Positions 40,340 to 52,089 of a DNA stretch of 64,000 nucleotides are shown here, piece after piece. Under the pieces are notes generated by a model. It was not told the origin of the DNA and searched no databases. It saw only the letters and a list, made by a program, of their open reading frames with translations. Origin of the DNA: Aradus depressus (lineage: Eukaryota; Arthropoda; Insecta; Hemiptera; Aradidae); the NCBI GenBank assembly GCA_963662175.1, contig OY759223.1, positions 11,324,249 to 11,388,248 on the forward strand, given 5' to 3'. How positions within the stretch are numbered: the stretch's first letter is position 1; each line of letters opens with the position of its first letter. A program made the position numbers and the translations under genes.

Positions 40340-41600
40340 TTATCTACCCACCACCAAAAAAAATGCAGAACCTGAAACCGATGGGCAACAGCGTGGCGGT
40401 TTTTGAATTTTTTTAAAAACTTTAATGGCCGGGCGGAACTACAAAAATTCAAAGTTAAGATTTGCCTTCAAGCAAAGCACTACTCATAATCAAAACTAGA
40501 AATGTCATTTTTCAGCCCATCAGCGAACTGTTTTTATAAAAAAATCCACTTTTTCTAAATTGAAACACATGGCTTCAGGTAAAAGTGAACTTTCTTTTGC
40601 TTTTTGATTTTTTAAAATCTTTAAAACGTTTCTAACTCCCATTCCTCGTTACTTCTCTTACTCATCCCCGCACCTTCTAATCATTGACAGACAAAAGGGA
40701 GTGTGGGGATAACCAGCCGCGCTTTCCGATCATGGAGAGACAATATATATTTAATAATAACTAAGAACTGTATTTGTCTGAACTTAGGGAGCTGTTATAC
40801 CTAAATATATTTATACTGAAATTCCCACCATCATAAAATATACAATCTCCTTTTTTTATTTATTTTTTTATTTTAACTAACCCTGCCTACGCCTTCAATA
40901 TTTGCAAAGCATATTTTTTTAAATAATAAATTCTTTATTAGTAGCTCTTTAAGAAATTATTTTCTAAAATTTGCTACTTTTATGAGACATAAATTATGAC
41001 CCCAAATACATTTAAGAATATTTTTTTTTTTTTTTTTAAATATCTTTATTTATTTAATAAATTTATTTTAGCATTTAAGACTTACTTCCATATAATAGAG
41101 AGGAAGTGAGGAACTATTGAGTGCTTAAATAAATTAATTAAATTAGAGAAATAAAATAAATAAATTGTAATTTATGACAAAAATTTATAATCTATTGTCC
41201 CGCTTCTTCTTGAACATTCCCTAAATCATTCAGGAACATACCCTCAAATTTAATTTGTGGTACAATTTTATCAACTTATAGTGTTTATTATTTTTCTAAA
41301 TTTAATTTCATGTAGGAATTTCGTGAAAGTCAGTTGAGGACTTTCCCCTGGAAAATAATATCATACAATTATTATTTATTATTATTTTGAATATAGAGAA
41401 CATTTTCTGTAATTTTCATTTTGAAAATTATTTTTTCTCACAATACATACATACTAGTCGTTTTGCTTTTAATTATTCACTCAAGCATTTTTTTTATCTC
41501 AGTTATCTCTGATCTACCAGCGTTAGCCATAAATTAATCGATGAATAATATGTTTTTTTCATTTATTTATATTTTTAATTAATTTTTTTGGCCCGTAATA
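40340..41600. other. Intergenic, no gene recognised
   Basis: 40360-40740 is somewhat less AT-rich and looks like degraded element DNA; the rest is A/T runs. No ORF, RNA or known repeat supported. Confidence 0.35.
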
Positions 41601-41621
41601 CTCCCATTAGTTCTCAGGGCC

Positions 41622-41840
41622 GAAAAAAATAATGAATGCATAAATAAATATTCAATTTATAATAAATAATAAACTGAATTGTATCTATATTTTTCTCTAA
41701 TTGAATTTAATGACTAAAGCTCTTAACAATTTAAGAGCTTTAGTCAATAAATTCAATTAGATGAAAAATAGATACAATTTGGTTTATTATTTATTATAAA
41801 TTGATTATTTATTTGTGCATTCATGATATTTTCGGCTTTG
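41622..41840. repeat. Foldback element, arms of about 100 bp
   Basis: 'ttcaatttataataaataat' (left, 41650) is mirrored on the right (41795). The centre is a tight hairpin: 'gactaaagctcttaa', then 'ttaagagctttagtc'. No terminal motif known to me. Confidence 0.8.
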
Positions 41841-41844
41841 GAGA

Positions 41845-44140
41845 AGTAACAGGAGTCTTAACTGTCAAAATATTATTTAAATTTAAAAAAATTATTCATG
41901 GTAATCAATGCTAACTTCTATACTTTTGTGAGCAAAATTAAAAGGAAAAAAAAAAAATTATGTATAATCAAGTATAATTTTATTTAGTAGTTCCTTCTTC
42001 GAAGATGTCAATTAATTAATAATTTGTATAATTTTTTGTTTATTTGGGCGTAGCCAGAGTTCTAGCAATATCGTCTCTTTGAATACAAGTTAATAAATAT
42101 ATATATATATATTATATATATTTTCCACAGCTTTATAGTTCACCAATTTATTTTTTTGGTTTTTGCAGTCTAGCAATTATAGACATTTCTGGAAGAATGC
42201 CCATCATCATTATCCATAATTTATTTGATGATCTTTATTGTAAACACTGTTCCTCATAATGGTTGTCTTATAAAATATTTTCTGTAAACATATTATAATT
42301 ATCAATATCAGGAAAAAATGTTTACAATGAAGATAGACAATAGTTCATAATTGTAAAAAATGAAAAACAAAAATGTGATGTGACCATTACAAGATTTTCT
42401 TATATCGACCACATTTACAAAGGAAATCCTGTAACGGCCACATCAAATATATTTTATTATTTTTTATAATTTTTCATAAAAACTAGCAATTATAAATAAA
42501 ATATTTTATAATTCGTTGTTAGGCGATACAACGTAAACACTATTTTTCATTCTTTGAGGCGCTGTAACTTTCTTCTTCTAACTTCTCAAATCTGAGGACT
42601 TATTGGCGACTGGGAATTTAATAAGGAATATTTTTGGAAATAAATAATTTTTCGATAGGACAAACCGTTATCGTGTAAAACAAGGACACTGAAAATATCA
42701 CTTTCAAAACTACATTTCAGGACGATTTTTGGCATGTATCTCAAAAACTGTACCACCTGCGAAAAATCATATTTCATATATAATATGTATTTCTGTTTTC
42801 TCTACAGCTATTACATGAAAGATTTTTGGTTAGGTCATAAACATAAGAAGGATATTGTAAAATGTAGTTAGGCTCTGGAGTAAAGTGGTCTCAGTTTTCG
42901 ACCGATTTCTGCCAAAATCTAATCACATCGTAAGTTAGCCCAAGTGCCTCCTTCATTCCAAATATCAAATTCATAGCATAGCTGCAATACTCACGCACAG
43001 ACATCGCAAAAATGTCAAAACGTATTCAGGGGACCTTGAGACTTGAAAATCCATTGAAACCTCGATCTCGAATTTTCTCACGATTACAATACTTCCTTAT
43101 CCTTATATGTATACGAAAGTACTAAATGGGAGAATTATATAGCTGTAAAAATATATATTATATTAATTCCAGAATCTTACACAACCTCTTAGTTAACAGA
43201 ACTGTAATAGTCAGGTTTCTATGATTATTTATTTTATTTTTACCTCACAAATTCATATAAATGCACTTTTGGGTCCATTTTTGACCCTGTAATAATAATT
43301 GTAATAACAATACATAAGAGATATTGCTGGAACATCTGAAATACATTTTTGTATTTGTTTTCTGTATGAAGTGCTTTGAAAAAATGTATGTAATTATTAT
43401 TTTTTACAAAAAAAAATAAAAAAATAATAGTAATAAAAATAAATAAAAAATGAAAAAAATAAATCTGAAAAAAAAAATATATATATTATTTATGCTGTAA
43501 GTATAAAATAAATTTTTGCTCACCGTATTGTAAGATTTTTTCTAATATAATTAAGAAATTATTTTTATGATCACGTTTAACTGAAATGCTTATCTGCATT
43601 TCCAAAATATAACCAAATAATATTTTAATTATTAATAAAAAAAAATTAAAAATAATAAATATTTATTAAAAAAAATATATTGATATGGGATTTGTGTTTT
43701 ATGGAAAATGTTCAAATATTATATCAGTCTGTTAAATCATAGCCTACTTTTAGACTAATATGTAAAAAAAATATACTGCCGACATATTGTTTTAATTTAT
43801 TGATTGTGTGTAATGTATTATAAATTTATATAATAAATGAAAAAAAAAAAGTGATCATTTTGTATTTATTTAAATAATTTAGTCTGTTAGAGAGAAAAAA
43901 AAAAAGTGTACGACCGATGTGCAGGATTCCAAGTTAAGTCTGAGGATATTTGCACAGCTGTTTCCTGGGCGATAATATGAATTAATATCATATAAATGTA
44001 CAGGATGAGTTGCGGACCTATGGGAAGTAGGTTGAAGTTCAGTTACCGCCATTGAACAGGACCAGATATTAGTTGTCCATGTATTGTTTTTAATTTTAAT
44101 TTAAAAGGAAGGAGGAGAGATGAGGCTTGTGCTCCATAAA
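41845..44140. other. Intergenic, AT-rich, one low-copy repeat
   Basis: 42590-42780 resembles two segments near 56530-56600 and 57055-57125 ('aatttttcgatag', 'tttcaggacgattttt' versus 'tttcaggatggttttc'), so an unnamed repeat is present in at least two places. 42840-43120 shows phrases of another decayed repeat. No genes recognised. Confidence 0.4.
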
Positions 44141-44157
44141 AACAATCTTGTAGAATT

Positions 44158-44200
44158 TCTGCCAAACTTTCGGCACTGAGTGTACCTTCTTCAGGGCCTG
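44158..44200 (-). ncRNA. Hammerhead-like motif (family F)
   Basis: On the minus strand: CUGAAGA, one A, a stem GGUAC/GUGCC with loop ACUCA, then GAAAG. The related copy at 59061-59100 (plus) has GGCAC/GUGUC with loop ACUUA. Two of the five pairs differ between the copies while pairing is kept, counting G-U. No clear palindrome follows the GAAA. Confidence 0.3.
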
Positions 44201-44217
44201 TATTGACATACATATAT

Positions 44218-44775
44218 ACTTCACAAATAATATATAATATGGGAGTAATTTCGGTATTGCTACCATCTTCAGCCACGACTTAACAAATACAAAATTGAAG
44301 TTCAACTAGGTAGTTTACAATCCAAACGGTAGGTAGGTATCCTTTTTCAGCCCCTACGGGGTTTTCCTATCCTTTCTGTACAGTTAATATTTGAAATATG
44401 GAAAAACATAAAAAATGACATTTCGTCCCAAATTGGGATCTTAAAAATAAAAAATTTGAAGTAGTATGTGTTGATTAAATGCATATATGAAGTGAATTAA
44501 AGATAAAACTTTTTATTTTATTTTTATTCATATATTAACAATTGTTATCTTTAATTCATTTCATATATGCATTTAATCAACACATACTACTTCAAATTTC
44601 TTCAAATACTGTACAGAAGGGATAGGAAAACCCCGTAGGGGCTGAAAAAGGATACCTACCTACCGTTTGGATTGTAAACTACCTAGTTGAACTTCAATTT
44701 AGTATTTGTTAAGTCGTGGCTGAAGATGGTAGCAATATCGAAAGTACTCCCATATTATATATTATTTGTGAAATA
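44218..44775. repeat. Penelope-like foldback (family A), 560 bp, nearly perfect
   Basis: The arms mirror each other from 'cacaaataatatataatatg' outward in to a centre at about 44520. They carry the hammerhead-like motif, then 'ttaacaaatacaaaattgaa' and 'ttcagcccctacggggtttt' and their complements. Only small differences separate the arms, so the inversion is recent or has been kept similar by conversion. Confidence 0.85.
44716..44753 (+). ncRNA. Hammerhead-like motif (family A), best copy
   Basis: GUGG (716-719), CUGAAGA (720-726), one extra U, stem GGUA/UAUC closed by a GCAA tetraloop (728-739), GAAA (740-743), palindrome AGUACU (743-748), C at 749, then CCAU (750-753), which pairs with GUGG. 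Other copies of this family have GGUA/UACC and either GCAA or GAAA in the loop, both GNRA tetraloops. The mirrored arm has it at about 44241-44276. Confidence 0.4.
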
Positions 44776-45059
44776 GACAATATTTTTTTAAAAAACATAC
44801 GTTTTCTTTATTTTTATCAAGTGTTTCACAATATCTCTGCAAAAATGTTAAATATCATACATATATACATTATGAGCGAGGTTATATAAGTTACAATTAC
44901 TTAAATATATAACAATAAAACTAAATATCACTAAACAACAAACTTACATCATAAGCGATTATAATCGTTATAACTTTAAAATTATTTATACTATAACGAA
45001 ATAAAAACAAACAATTATAACTAAATAAAAATGGAAAACTGACATTATTGCAAAGATAT

Positions 45060-45430
45060 TGTGAAATAATTCAAATGAACTTGATTGAAATAAAACTAGT
45101 TTATTTGTGGTATTTTTTTTTATGTTTGAATTGTCTCCCAGTTTGTTCTGTATAGACTAGATTGCAAGAATTACACTTCTAATTGGTAAACCCCACTCTT
45201 CTCTTCTGCTTTTATTTGGTCTTTTGTATTGTTAAGGTGTTTGTGAAGTGTCCCGTTTGTTCTGCAACTAACTTTGAAGTTTTCTTTTTTAAGAATATTG
45301 CCTATTTGTTCAGAAATTTTCCTGTAATAGGGTAAGTCTTATCTCTCATGCTTTCGGTTGAGGATGGTAGAAATACCGAAAGTACTCCCATGTATATACA
45401 TATATTCTGTGAAATTAGACAATACAAAAT
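45060..45430 (-). pseudogene. Penelope-like element: GIY-YIG region with an inverted terminal repeat
   Basis: The minus strand at 45345-45130 codes, with minor breaks, 'YYRKISEQIGNILKKENFKV', 'TNGTLHKHLNNTKDQIKAEE' and 'SGVYQLE', leading into a GIY-YIG domain: the junction of the PLE protein where the reverse transcriptase ends and the nuclease begins. On its 5' side, in the opposite orientation, lies a family A motif (about 45356-45392, plus strand). On its 3' side lies the 'tgcaaagatattgtgaaata' repeat. Coding remnant and motif in one element tie the motif to PLEs. Confidence 0.75.
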
Positions 45431-45539
45431 TGTTTATTCCGTTATAGAGTAAATAATTTTAAAGTTATATTAGCTCTTGCGCTTTTATTGATATATCCTT
45501 ATGTAATTGTAGCTTACATAACCTTACTGATAATGTATA

Positions 45540-45600
45540 TATGTATGTAAATACAGCCCCGAAGCTTGCCAAAGGCTTGGCAGAAATTCTGCAAGTTTGT
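45540..45600 (+). repeat. Decayed copy of the family F repeat
   Basis: 'aatacagccccgaagcttgc' and 'ttggcagaaattctgc' match the repeat around 59061-59110 and 44150-44220; the stem-loop core is mostly lost. Confidence 0.4.
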
Positions 45601-45610
45601 TTTTATCAAA

Positions 45611-45816
45611 AGTAAAGAAAAACGTATGTTTAAAAAAAAAAATATTGTCTATTTTACAAAATATATATAATATGGTAGTACTTTCGGTATTGCTACAATC
45701 TGCAGCCACGTCTTAACAAAGTCGTTTGTTAAGTTGTAGCTGAAGATGGTAGCAATACCGAAAGTACTCCCATATTATATATATTTTTTAAAAACATAGT
45801 ATCATTTGTTTTTATC
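45611..45816. repeat. Penelope-like foldback (family A), short
   Basis: Arms 45611-45720 and 45726-45816 are inverted. Each has the 'gtagcaataccgaaagtact' motif or its complement and the 'aaacatacgttttt'-like outer flank. Compared with 44218-44775 the central 300 bases are absent. Confidence 0.8.
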
Positions 45817-45933
45817 GACAAGCCTGATCTCTTTTTCCTATTACATCTTTGGTGTATCCTTCCCGACTTTAAATTAAAAATTTGTAAATTCTTAATTTAA
45901 AAATTTTAACATACAACTTTTTACCTCCCATTA

Positions 45934-45937
<4 letters not shown>

Positions 45938-45964
<27 letters not shown>

Positions 45965-45965
45965 C
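45938..45965 (+). repeat. Poly(A) tract
   Basis: A run of 26-28 A with no retroelement visible directly upstream. It may be a retroposon tail or simple expansion. Confidence 0.8.
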
Positions 45966-46479
45966 TTTTATATATTTGTTCAGACTTGACTGGGAAACCC
46001 TGTATAATAATTATATACAATTATTGTTGTATGTATACAATTATTGTAGTCTGCCTTTGTAAACACAGGTTTATCTTAGACGTAAAGTGATATTTTCTAT
46101 TGAAAGTGATATGTACATGTTTTAGTAAAATAATGACCATTTTTTCCAATATTTATTAGATGAATGTTTAAAAAAATATATATTATTTTGATAGGTTTTA
46201 CTATTTTGTTTCATGTTTTTTAAACAAATTATTTGTTTCATACAAAATTGTTGTTAGGAAGATTTTTTTTTTCGAAATACATTTATACCAAATTTTGAAT
46301 AATAAACTTTTTGGCATTGATCTTTCATTGTTATCAAGTTATTTAATCCTAAGAAAAGAATATGAACATATGAGAACTACCTTGAGAAGTTGGACCCAGT
46401 AGCGGATCTACAAAATCTCACGATTCTAAGTAGGGAGAAGAAGGTGGGAGTCATAGGGAGATAAAAGGTGTGGGGGGAG

Positions 46480-46835
46480 CTCAAAGGTGGCGTACTTGCC
46501 TACTATTCTCAAAATCGCGGGTTCAAACTCCTCCGAGTCTCTTAGTTTTTTATTTTTTATTATTATTTTTTTTTTTTTGAGCCCCGACGCAAAAGGAGGG
46601 GTGTTATGAGTCTCAGTGGCATCGTAGCTCCAAGACGGCTGAACCGATTTCAAAGCGGTTTTTTCGTTTCAAAAGCTGCTATTTGCGAGATGGCTCTTTG
46701 CCATGTCTGATGGAAATCGGGCATGCCGTCTCCAAGATATTCAGCTTTCGTCAGAGCCTGTGTAGGTATCTCGGCCTCTATTACAGCTAGAGACAGTTTG
46801 AGTTATTTTTATAAGGCCAAGCTCCTCCGCCCAAA
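46480..46835 (+). repeat. SINE head fragment and an unnamed repeat
   Basis: 46480-46545 is a degenerate tRNA-like head ('aatcgcgggttcaaactcc'). 46570-46835 has the look of a transposon end, with phrases such as 'gacggctgaaccgatttcaa' seen in many insect elements, but no partner copy exists here. Confidence 0.5.
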
Positions 46836-46839
46836 GCAC

Positions 46840-47430
46840 TTTATGTTTTATTATCTGCAATATTTCTGAAATCACCTCAATGAGTAGTGTTCCAACATTT
46901 CAACTAAAAATGATGAAAATAACTTTGGTGGATTTGCCAAAATCCGGTTTGGGCAATTCGCCTAGTGGTCAAAATCATTGCTAGGCATTTCGCATGATAT
47001 CAAAAATCCAAGGCGCATACATCAAAATGACAAAAATCAAGCCCAAATAAAACAAAATGTGTTTTGATTTTTCCACACTATCCTGAATACTATATATAAA
47101 TAATGGTATACCTGGAGCAATATTTCTTGTTTATTTTTTTAAAAAAATTAATGCAATAGTCATTATATTAACTAACAAGTTTAAATGGAAATATTTTGTA
47201 GTGTGTCATAGCTAAAAAAGTGGAGGAAGGATCATGTTTTTTAGGTAGTCCTTGAAGCTCCAATTCCACTATATTCCTGAAAATATCTTAATGACCAGTG
47301 TTCCAACATTGATTTCATAGTCATGATGAAATTAACTTGTGGAAGGCTATCAAGTTCTTTAGGGATATTTCGAACAGGTCACGACCCCAGACCGATATCA
47401 ATAAATAAATATTCTCCTGTCTATAGATCC
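46840..47430. other. Intergenic, no feature recognised
   Basis: Two weak internal repeats ('agtgttccaacatt' near 46890 and 47295) suggest old duplicated element DNA. No gene. Confidence 0.35.
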
Positions 47431-47439
47431 TGACCTTAA

Positions 47440-48335
47440 TGTAGCCTCTCTCCTTCTCCAGGAACATCTCGATGGAATCGAGAAATGGAGTAACTTGTGG
47501 ATAAAATTAAATGAGAAATGTGTACAGGTTACATTCACAGTTCTCTATCAAACGTGCCCTCCCGTCATTATCAACGTTTGAATTCCTTACTTCAACAAGG
47601 TACGTTACCTCTAGTGCCAAGAAACTGACAATTTATATGTAACCCGCCTGGGGATTGATATGGGTGGTTCCAAAGAAATAAAAAGTAGACAGTAGTGAGC
47701 AATCAAATATTTATATTAACGCCCCAGATAACTTAGTGCTACATTATAACATGGAATAACTTAAATCTAGACTGATCGGAATGACTACAGTATTTCAGCA
47801 CACTCACCCGAGCAGAGAATCACCACAAGTACAAACTGCACCCTAGTATCATGTCTTTTCTCTTTGACTCCAGGACTAGAACTCCGCTCCTCTGTCCTCC
47901 CAAAAACCCTCCATGGCTTCTCTCCCACTCTCCGGGGACCTACGTTTCCAACGAGCTAGCGCATTCCAATCCATCTTCGAAGAAGGCTTAGGTCCGCTCC
48001 TAAGTTCGTTCCCTGGGAAGCGCAGCAGCGGGCTGGCACATTCAAGTCTATCTTCTCAGAAGGTAGCTGGCCAGGTGCAGCCCACCCGTTACATATAATA
48101 CGCCCGGTATGGACATGGACGGGCCTCGAATTATAGGGTTCAACCAAACAATCCAATATGAACCGCATCCAAGCTTTCCAGTCCGAAGTTCTTCGTCGAA
48201 TTGTAAATGCTCCAATCCCGATTCTTAAACTTCCACAATAAACTATCTTCTCTCCTAACCCATTTGCACAAGTCCTATCCTCTCAATCCTATCCTGAAAA
48301 TCCTTCACGCCGCCTGAATAGGAGATGTCATCGAG
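47440..48335 (+). pseudogene. Jockey-like LINE, reverse-transcriptase C-terminus split by an LTR
   Basis: Left part codes 'DPDLNVASLLLQEHLDGIEK' and 'WSNLWIKLNEKCVQ'. Right part (48100 on) codes 'RPVWTWTGLELWGSTKQSN' and 'NRIQAFQSEVLRRIVNAP', then the LINE 3' end with 'cctatcctgaaaatccttc'. About 100 residues that should lie between them are missing, besides the solo LTR at 47638-48093. Confidence 0.75.
47638..48093. mobile_element. Solo LTR, Gypsy-type by its target duplication
   Basis: 456 bp running from TGTAACCCGCCTGG to CCACCCGTTACA (TG...CA ends, short inverted TGTAAC/GTTACA). Both flanks are TATA (47634-47637 and 48094-48097), a 4-bp duplication favoured by the Gypsy clade. It is GC-richer than its surroundings. 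No internal retrovirus-like genes remain, as expected after LTR-LTR recombination. The 61- and 70-codon frames inside it are chance. Confidence 0.72.
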
Positions 48336-48339
48336 ATCT

Positions 48340-48955
48340 TACTGAAATTTAGACGTTTTACTATTTTCTAGGAAGTGTCAGCGCTGGTGACTTCTCCCAT
48401 CATGTGACATAGTATTCATGTATATAGCTAACATATTTACTTATTATGCATATTGTATATAGGTTGGAAATAAATAAAAAAATATTCTTCTGTTTTCATA
48501 AAATATATTTTTTAAATCGTATATTTGAACATATAATAATGTTTTTTATTTTTAAATAGTTTAATATATTAAATTTTAAATATCACTCAATATAATAAAT
48601 AAATATTTTCTGACTTTATTTTTACAATCTTTTACTCTTTACCAACGTCACCTTTATTGTCTTCCTGACACACCTTTATAATTCTGAATAAATAATATGA
48701 CTGGATTTTATTTATACACATGTAAACTAATTTTGTTTATCCTTTTGATAAATAGGACCACTTTGCGGGATATGTAACACATGGTAAATATATGTTTATT
48801 TATATATTTTTAAACATATAATATGTACAGAGTGTAGCCAAACGAAAGGACTCTGGGATCTCTTGAGGAATTCTGATTATTAAGGTTCCCTTGAATATGT
48901 ATCCCCAAATGCATGTTTGAAGAATTATTACTAGAAAAAAAACACGCTTTTTGTT
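48340..48955. other. Intergenic, AT-rich
   Basis: No gene. 48830-48905 ('cagagtgtagccaaacgaaa') may be part of an unclassified DNA element. Confidence 0.35.
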
Positions 48956-49072
48956 GTTAGTTATTATGCTATACTCATGCCCGGGCTTTAACGTGGTCAT
49001 ATCGCCTACTACCAGAGCCTTCTGTCGTCTGGAGATGAGCCCGACTTCACGGTAGGGGTCTTTAAAGAGTAT
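48956..49072 (-). repeat. tRNA-derived SINE, 3' fragment with deletions
   Basis: Minus-strand 3' part: 'gactcatgcccgggctttaac'-type end shortened at 48975, the 'ctactaccagagc' segment, then 'ggtctttaaagag'. Confidence 0.65.
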
Positions 49073-49079
49073 ACATACA

Positions 49080-49940
49080 ATAATGTGGTGAAATTATTAT
49101 CATTAAAATAGTCAACAAATATCTAAGAGCAAACATTTTCGCATAAGAAAACAGTTTTGAACCCTGAGTAGACAAATATGAATAGTATCTGTGAAACTGA
49201 AGATAACAAAATGTACATTTGAAATACACTCGAATACCGATTTTCCGGACGTCGATTAACCGTGTTGCGAAAAAAATTAAAATAAATTAAAATAGAATAA
49301 AGGAAACCATTAAAAAAAAATATAGTATGAAATAATAAAATATGTGAAAAATGACTATTGTTACAGTTTTACATTTAATATTTTTAAAACATACATAATA
49401 AAAAATTAAAGAAGCATTTATGGATCCACATCCATAGGAACTTTCTTGCGTAGAATTTAAATTTCTATCAAATCCTAAATTAGAGTTATTTTGTTTGGTT
49501 AATCTCTGTATAACATTTAAAATGACACTTCAACAGCCTGAAAATACATAATAGATACATATATAAAAATTAGATTCAATATCCGAAAATGCTCATAAAA
49601 TAATGAGAAAAGCTTGCGGAAATTTGGGTTATTTTCTCGACGATGAGATTAAAGATAATCTTATTAATAATTTCGTTAAAAAATAAATTTATATACAACC
49701 TGTATGTTTTTATACATCAAAAATTGCAATACGATTAATAAAATAATTGGTAAGTAGGTATCTGACTTAGAGATCAATTACATTTGTGAAGTATAATCAA
49801 CAAATAATTATATGAAATATAATAAACGGAATAATACAATACATTCAGAAATTAAAATACATAAATTAGTTTTAAAGAGAAAAACGAAGACAATAATATA
49901 CAATAAATACAATAATTTCTGAAAAAACACATGTGATACA
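49080..49940. other. Intergenic, AT-rich
   Basis: No feature recognised; no ORF above background. Confidence 0.45.
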
Positions 49941-49942
49941 TG

Positions 49943-50156
49943 TCTTTAACTATGAGGTCATATCGCCTACTACCGACTCAACTATGGGAGTCCTGAATTT
50001 TTATTCACCTAGGGTAGTAGTCTTTAACGAGTACCTGACAGGCTCGGGACCATTGCTTAAAGTCTAATCCGAAGGACGGAGTGTATAAGATTTTTTTTTT
50101 TTACCTCCAGGATAAAAAAATCTATGGGACTTTCTGAGCTACCGGCGTCCTTCTTG
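49943..50156 (-). repeat. tRNA-derived SINE, shortened
   Basis: Minus-strand copy from the 3' 'tctttaactatgaggtcata' end to the head 'ccggtagctcaga' at 50150. Several internal blocks are deleted and the B-box region is absent. Confidence 0.7.
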
Positions 50157-50396
50157 TAAAAAATAAAAATAATAAAATAGCAAGAAAATAATATATATAT
50201 ATATATAAAATGTATCTATATTTTAAATAGAATATGAATAAATTGTATTCAAAATATATATAAAACAAATTATGTCAAACTTGAAAGCTTTACTTGAAAA
50301 TTTTCAAAAATACTATTTAAATAATAAAAAGCTTAAAAGTGGGGGTAAACAAATTCAGAATAGAGAATGGGAAGAGTAATATTTGAAGAGTATATT

Positions 50397-50640
50397 TGAA
50401 GATCGCGGGTTCGAAACCCTGCCGAGGCCCTTAGGTTTTTTTTACCTGGGACGTTAAGCGGTGGTGTCCCGATTCACTGCAATGTTAGGTACTCGTTAAA
50501 GACCTCTACCTCAGGTAACTAAACTGATGTAGACTACATTTAGAACTCCCAGAGTGGAGTCGGGCTCATGTCCACCAAAGTGACAAAAGAGCGCTCTGGT
50601 AGTAGATGATATCACCTCGTAGTTAAAGCCCGGGCATTCA
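50397..50640 (+). repeat. tRNA-derived SINE, lacks the A-box half
   Basis: Starts at 'agatcgcgggttcgaaaccc' (B box intact) and runs to 'gttaaagcccgggcat'. The body is shortened between 'ttttttttacctggg' and 'acgttaagcgg'. Confidence 0.78.
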
Positions 50641-50644
50641 AATA

Positions 50645-51400
50645 TAAAATCCTGATGCACATTTGCCTGCATCTAAGGAGCAATTTCGGAGATTGATACT
50701 AACCTGAAAATAATAATAATAATATTCTAGCACAATAATTACAATTAAACAACACTATTTAAAGCAACAAATAATTTTGCTCTAGCCAAACTAGCTAATA
50801 CATTATGAATTTAGAACTAATTTTAAACAATACAATCAGATAATTCTAATTTCAAATATATATATTTACATTAAAATAAAAAGTACCAAGAATATTATTT
50901 TATACAGGGTGGCGGAATATACTAAGAAGTCAGACTTCTGACTGGGGGTCTAACAAAGTTATAGTTCCATGAAGGATTTACAAACTTCCTGAGAACCACT
51001 TATAAAATGTTCCCGTCATCCACTTAACTTATAATCGATCACCAATGTCATTCGCGACGTGAAAAAATGGTTTTTACAATATCTTCCATCATGAGAAATT
51101 GAAATTAGTTATGCAGATGGTTTGAATATGAAATAGATGATTCACATACATGATATGAAAATAAAAGAAATTTTATTTTGAGGTTAATATCACACAATAA
51201 TAAATAAATAAACAACGCATTGAAAAGAAGATACATTAAAAATATGACGGTTCGAAATAATATTGATTTAAGAGAAACGGATGTATAATAAAAAAAAGTG
51301 AATGAATAAATAAAATAAATACAGAGATAGTAAGAATTGATAGTGAAATGTAGGAAAATACAAAGGAAAGGGATGAAAGGCTAATCGGAGGGAAAGGACA
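50645..51400. other. Intergenic, AT-rich; possible DNA-element end
   Basis: At 50904 'acagggtggcggaatatact' resembles the start of CAGGGTGGC-type DNA elements, but I find no matching inverted end. No gene. Confidence 0.35.
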
Positions 51401-51404
51401 GTAT

Positions 51405-52080
51405 ATCGAAGAGGAATTGGAACTGAGAGGATTTGAAGGAAGCCACGGAAGGGGAGGCAGAGAGTTTCAGAGAGAGAGGAGGGTTGGGTAAGGAACGAGT
51501 TGTGGAAGGACAGAGGGGCGATTGGAGGAGATGAAGAGGTCCGAAGGACGGAATCTGGTGTGTCTTTGGGGCGAAGGAGGACTTAAATTGGAACAGAGAG
51601 GACGCCACGGATTGGGGGAGGCAGAGAGTTCCAGAGAGAGGAGGGTTGGGTAAGGAACGAGTTGTGGAAGGACAGAGGGGCGATTGGAGGAGATGAAGAG
51701 GTCCGAAGGACGGAATCTGGTGTGTCTTTGGGGCGAAGGAGGACTTAAATTGGAACAGAGAGGACGCCACGGATTGGGGGAGGCAGAGAGTTCCAGAGAG
51801 AGGAGGGTTGGGTAAGGAACGAGTTGTGGAAGACATAGGAGCGATGGGAGGAGATGAAGAGCACCGAAGGACGGGATCTGGTGTGTCTTTGGGGCGAAGG
51901 AGGACTTAAATTGGAACAGAGAGGATGCCACGGATTGGGGGAGGCAGAGAGTTCCAGAGAGAGGAGGCTTGGACAAGGAACGAGTTGTGGAAGACAGAGG
52001 AGCGATGGGAGGAGATGAAGAGCACCGAAGGACGGGATCTGGTGTGTCTTTGGGGCGAAGGAGGACTTAAATTGGAACAT
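51405..52080. repeat. Minisatellite, 161-bp unit, just over four copies
   Basis: 'gcgaaggaggacttaaattg' starts at 51571, 51733, 51894 and 52055, a period of 161-162 bases. Units are purine-rich on the plus strand and GC-richer than the flanks. On the minus strand the long open frames (169, 151 and 111 codons) arise because the unit has few stops and is not a multiple of three, so each frame meets each phase of the unit. The frames look repeat-made rather than coding. Confidence 0.88.
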
Positions 52081-52089
52081 TAGATAAAG

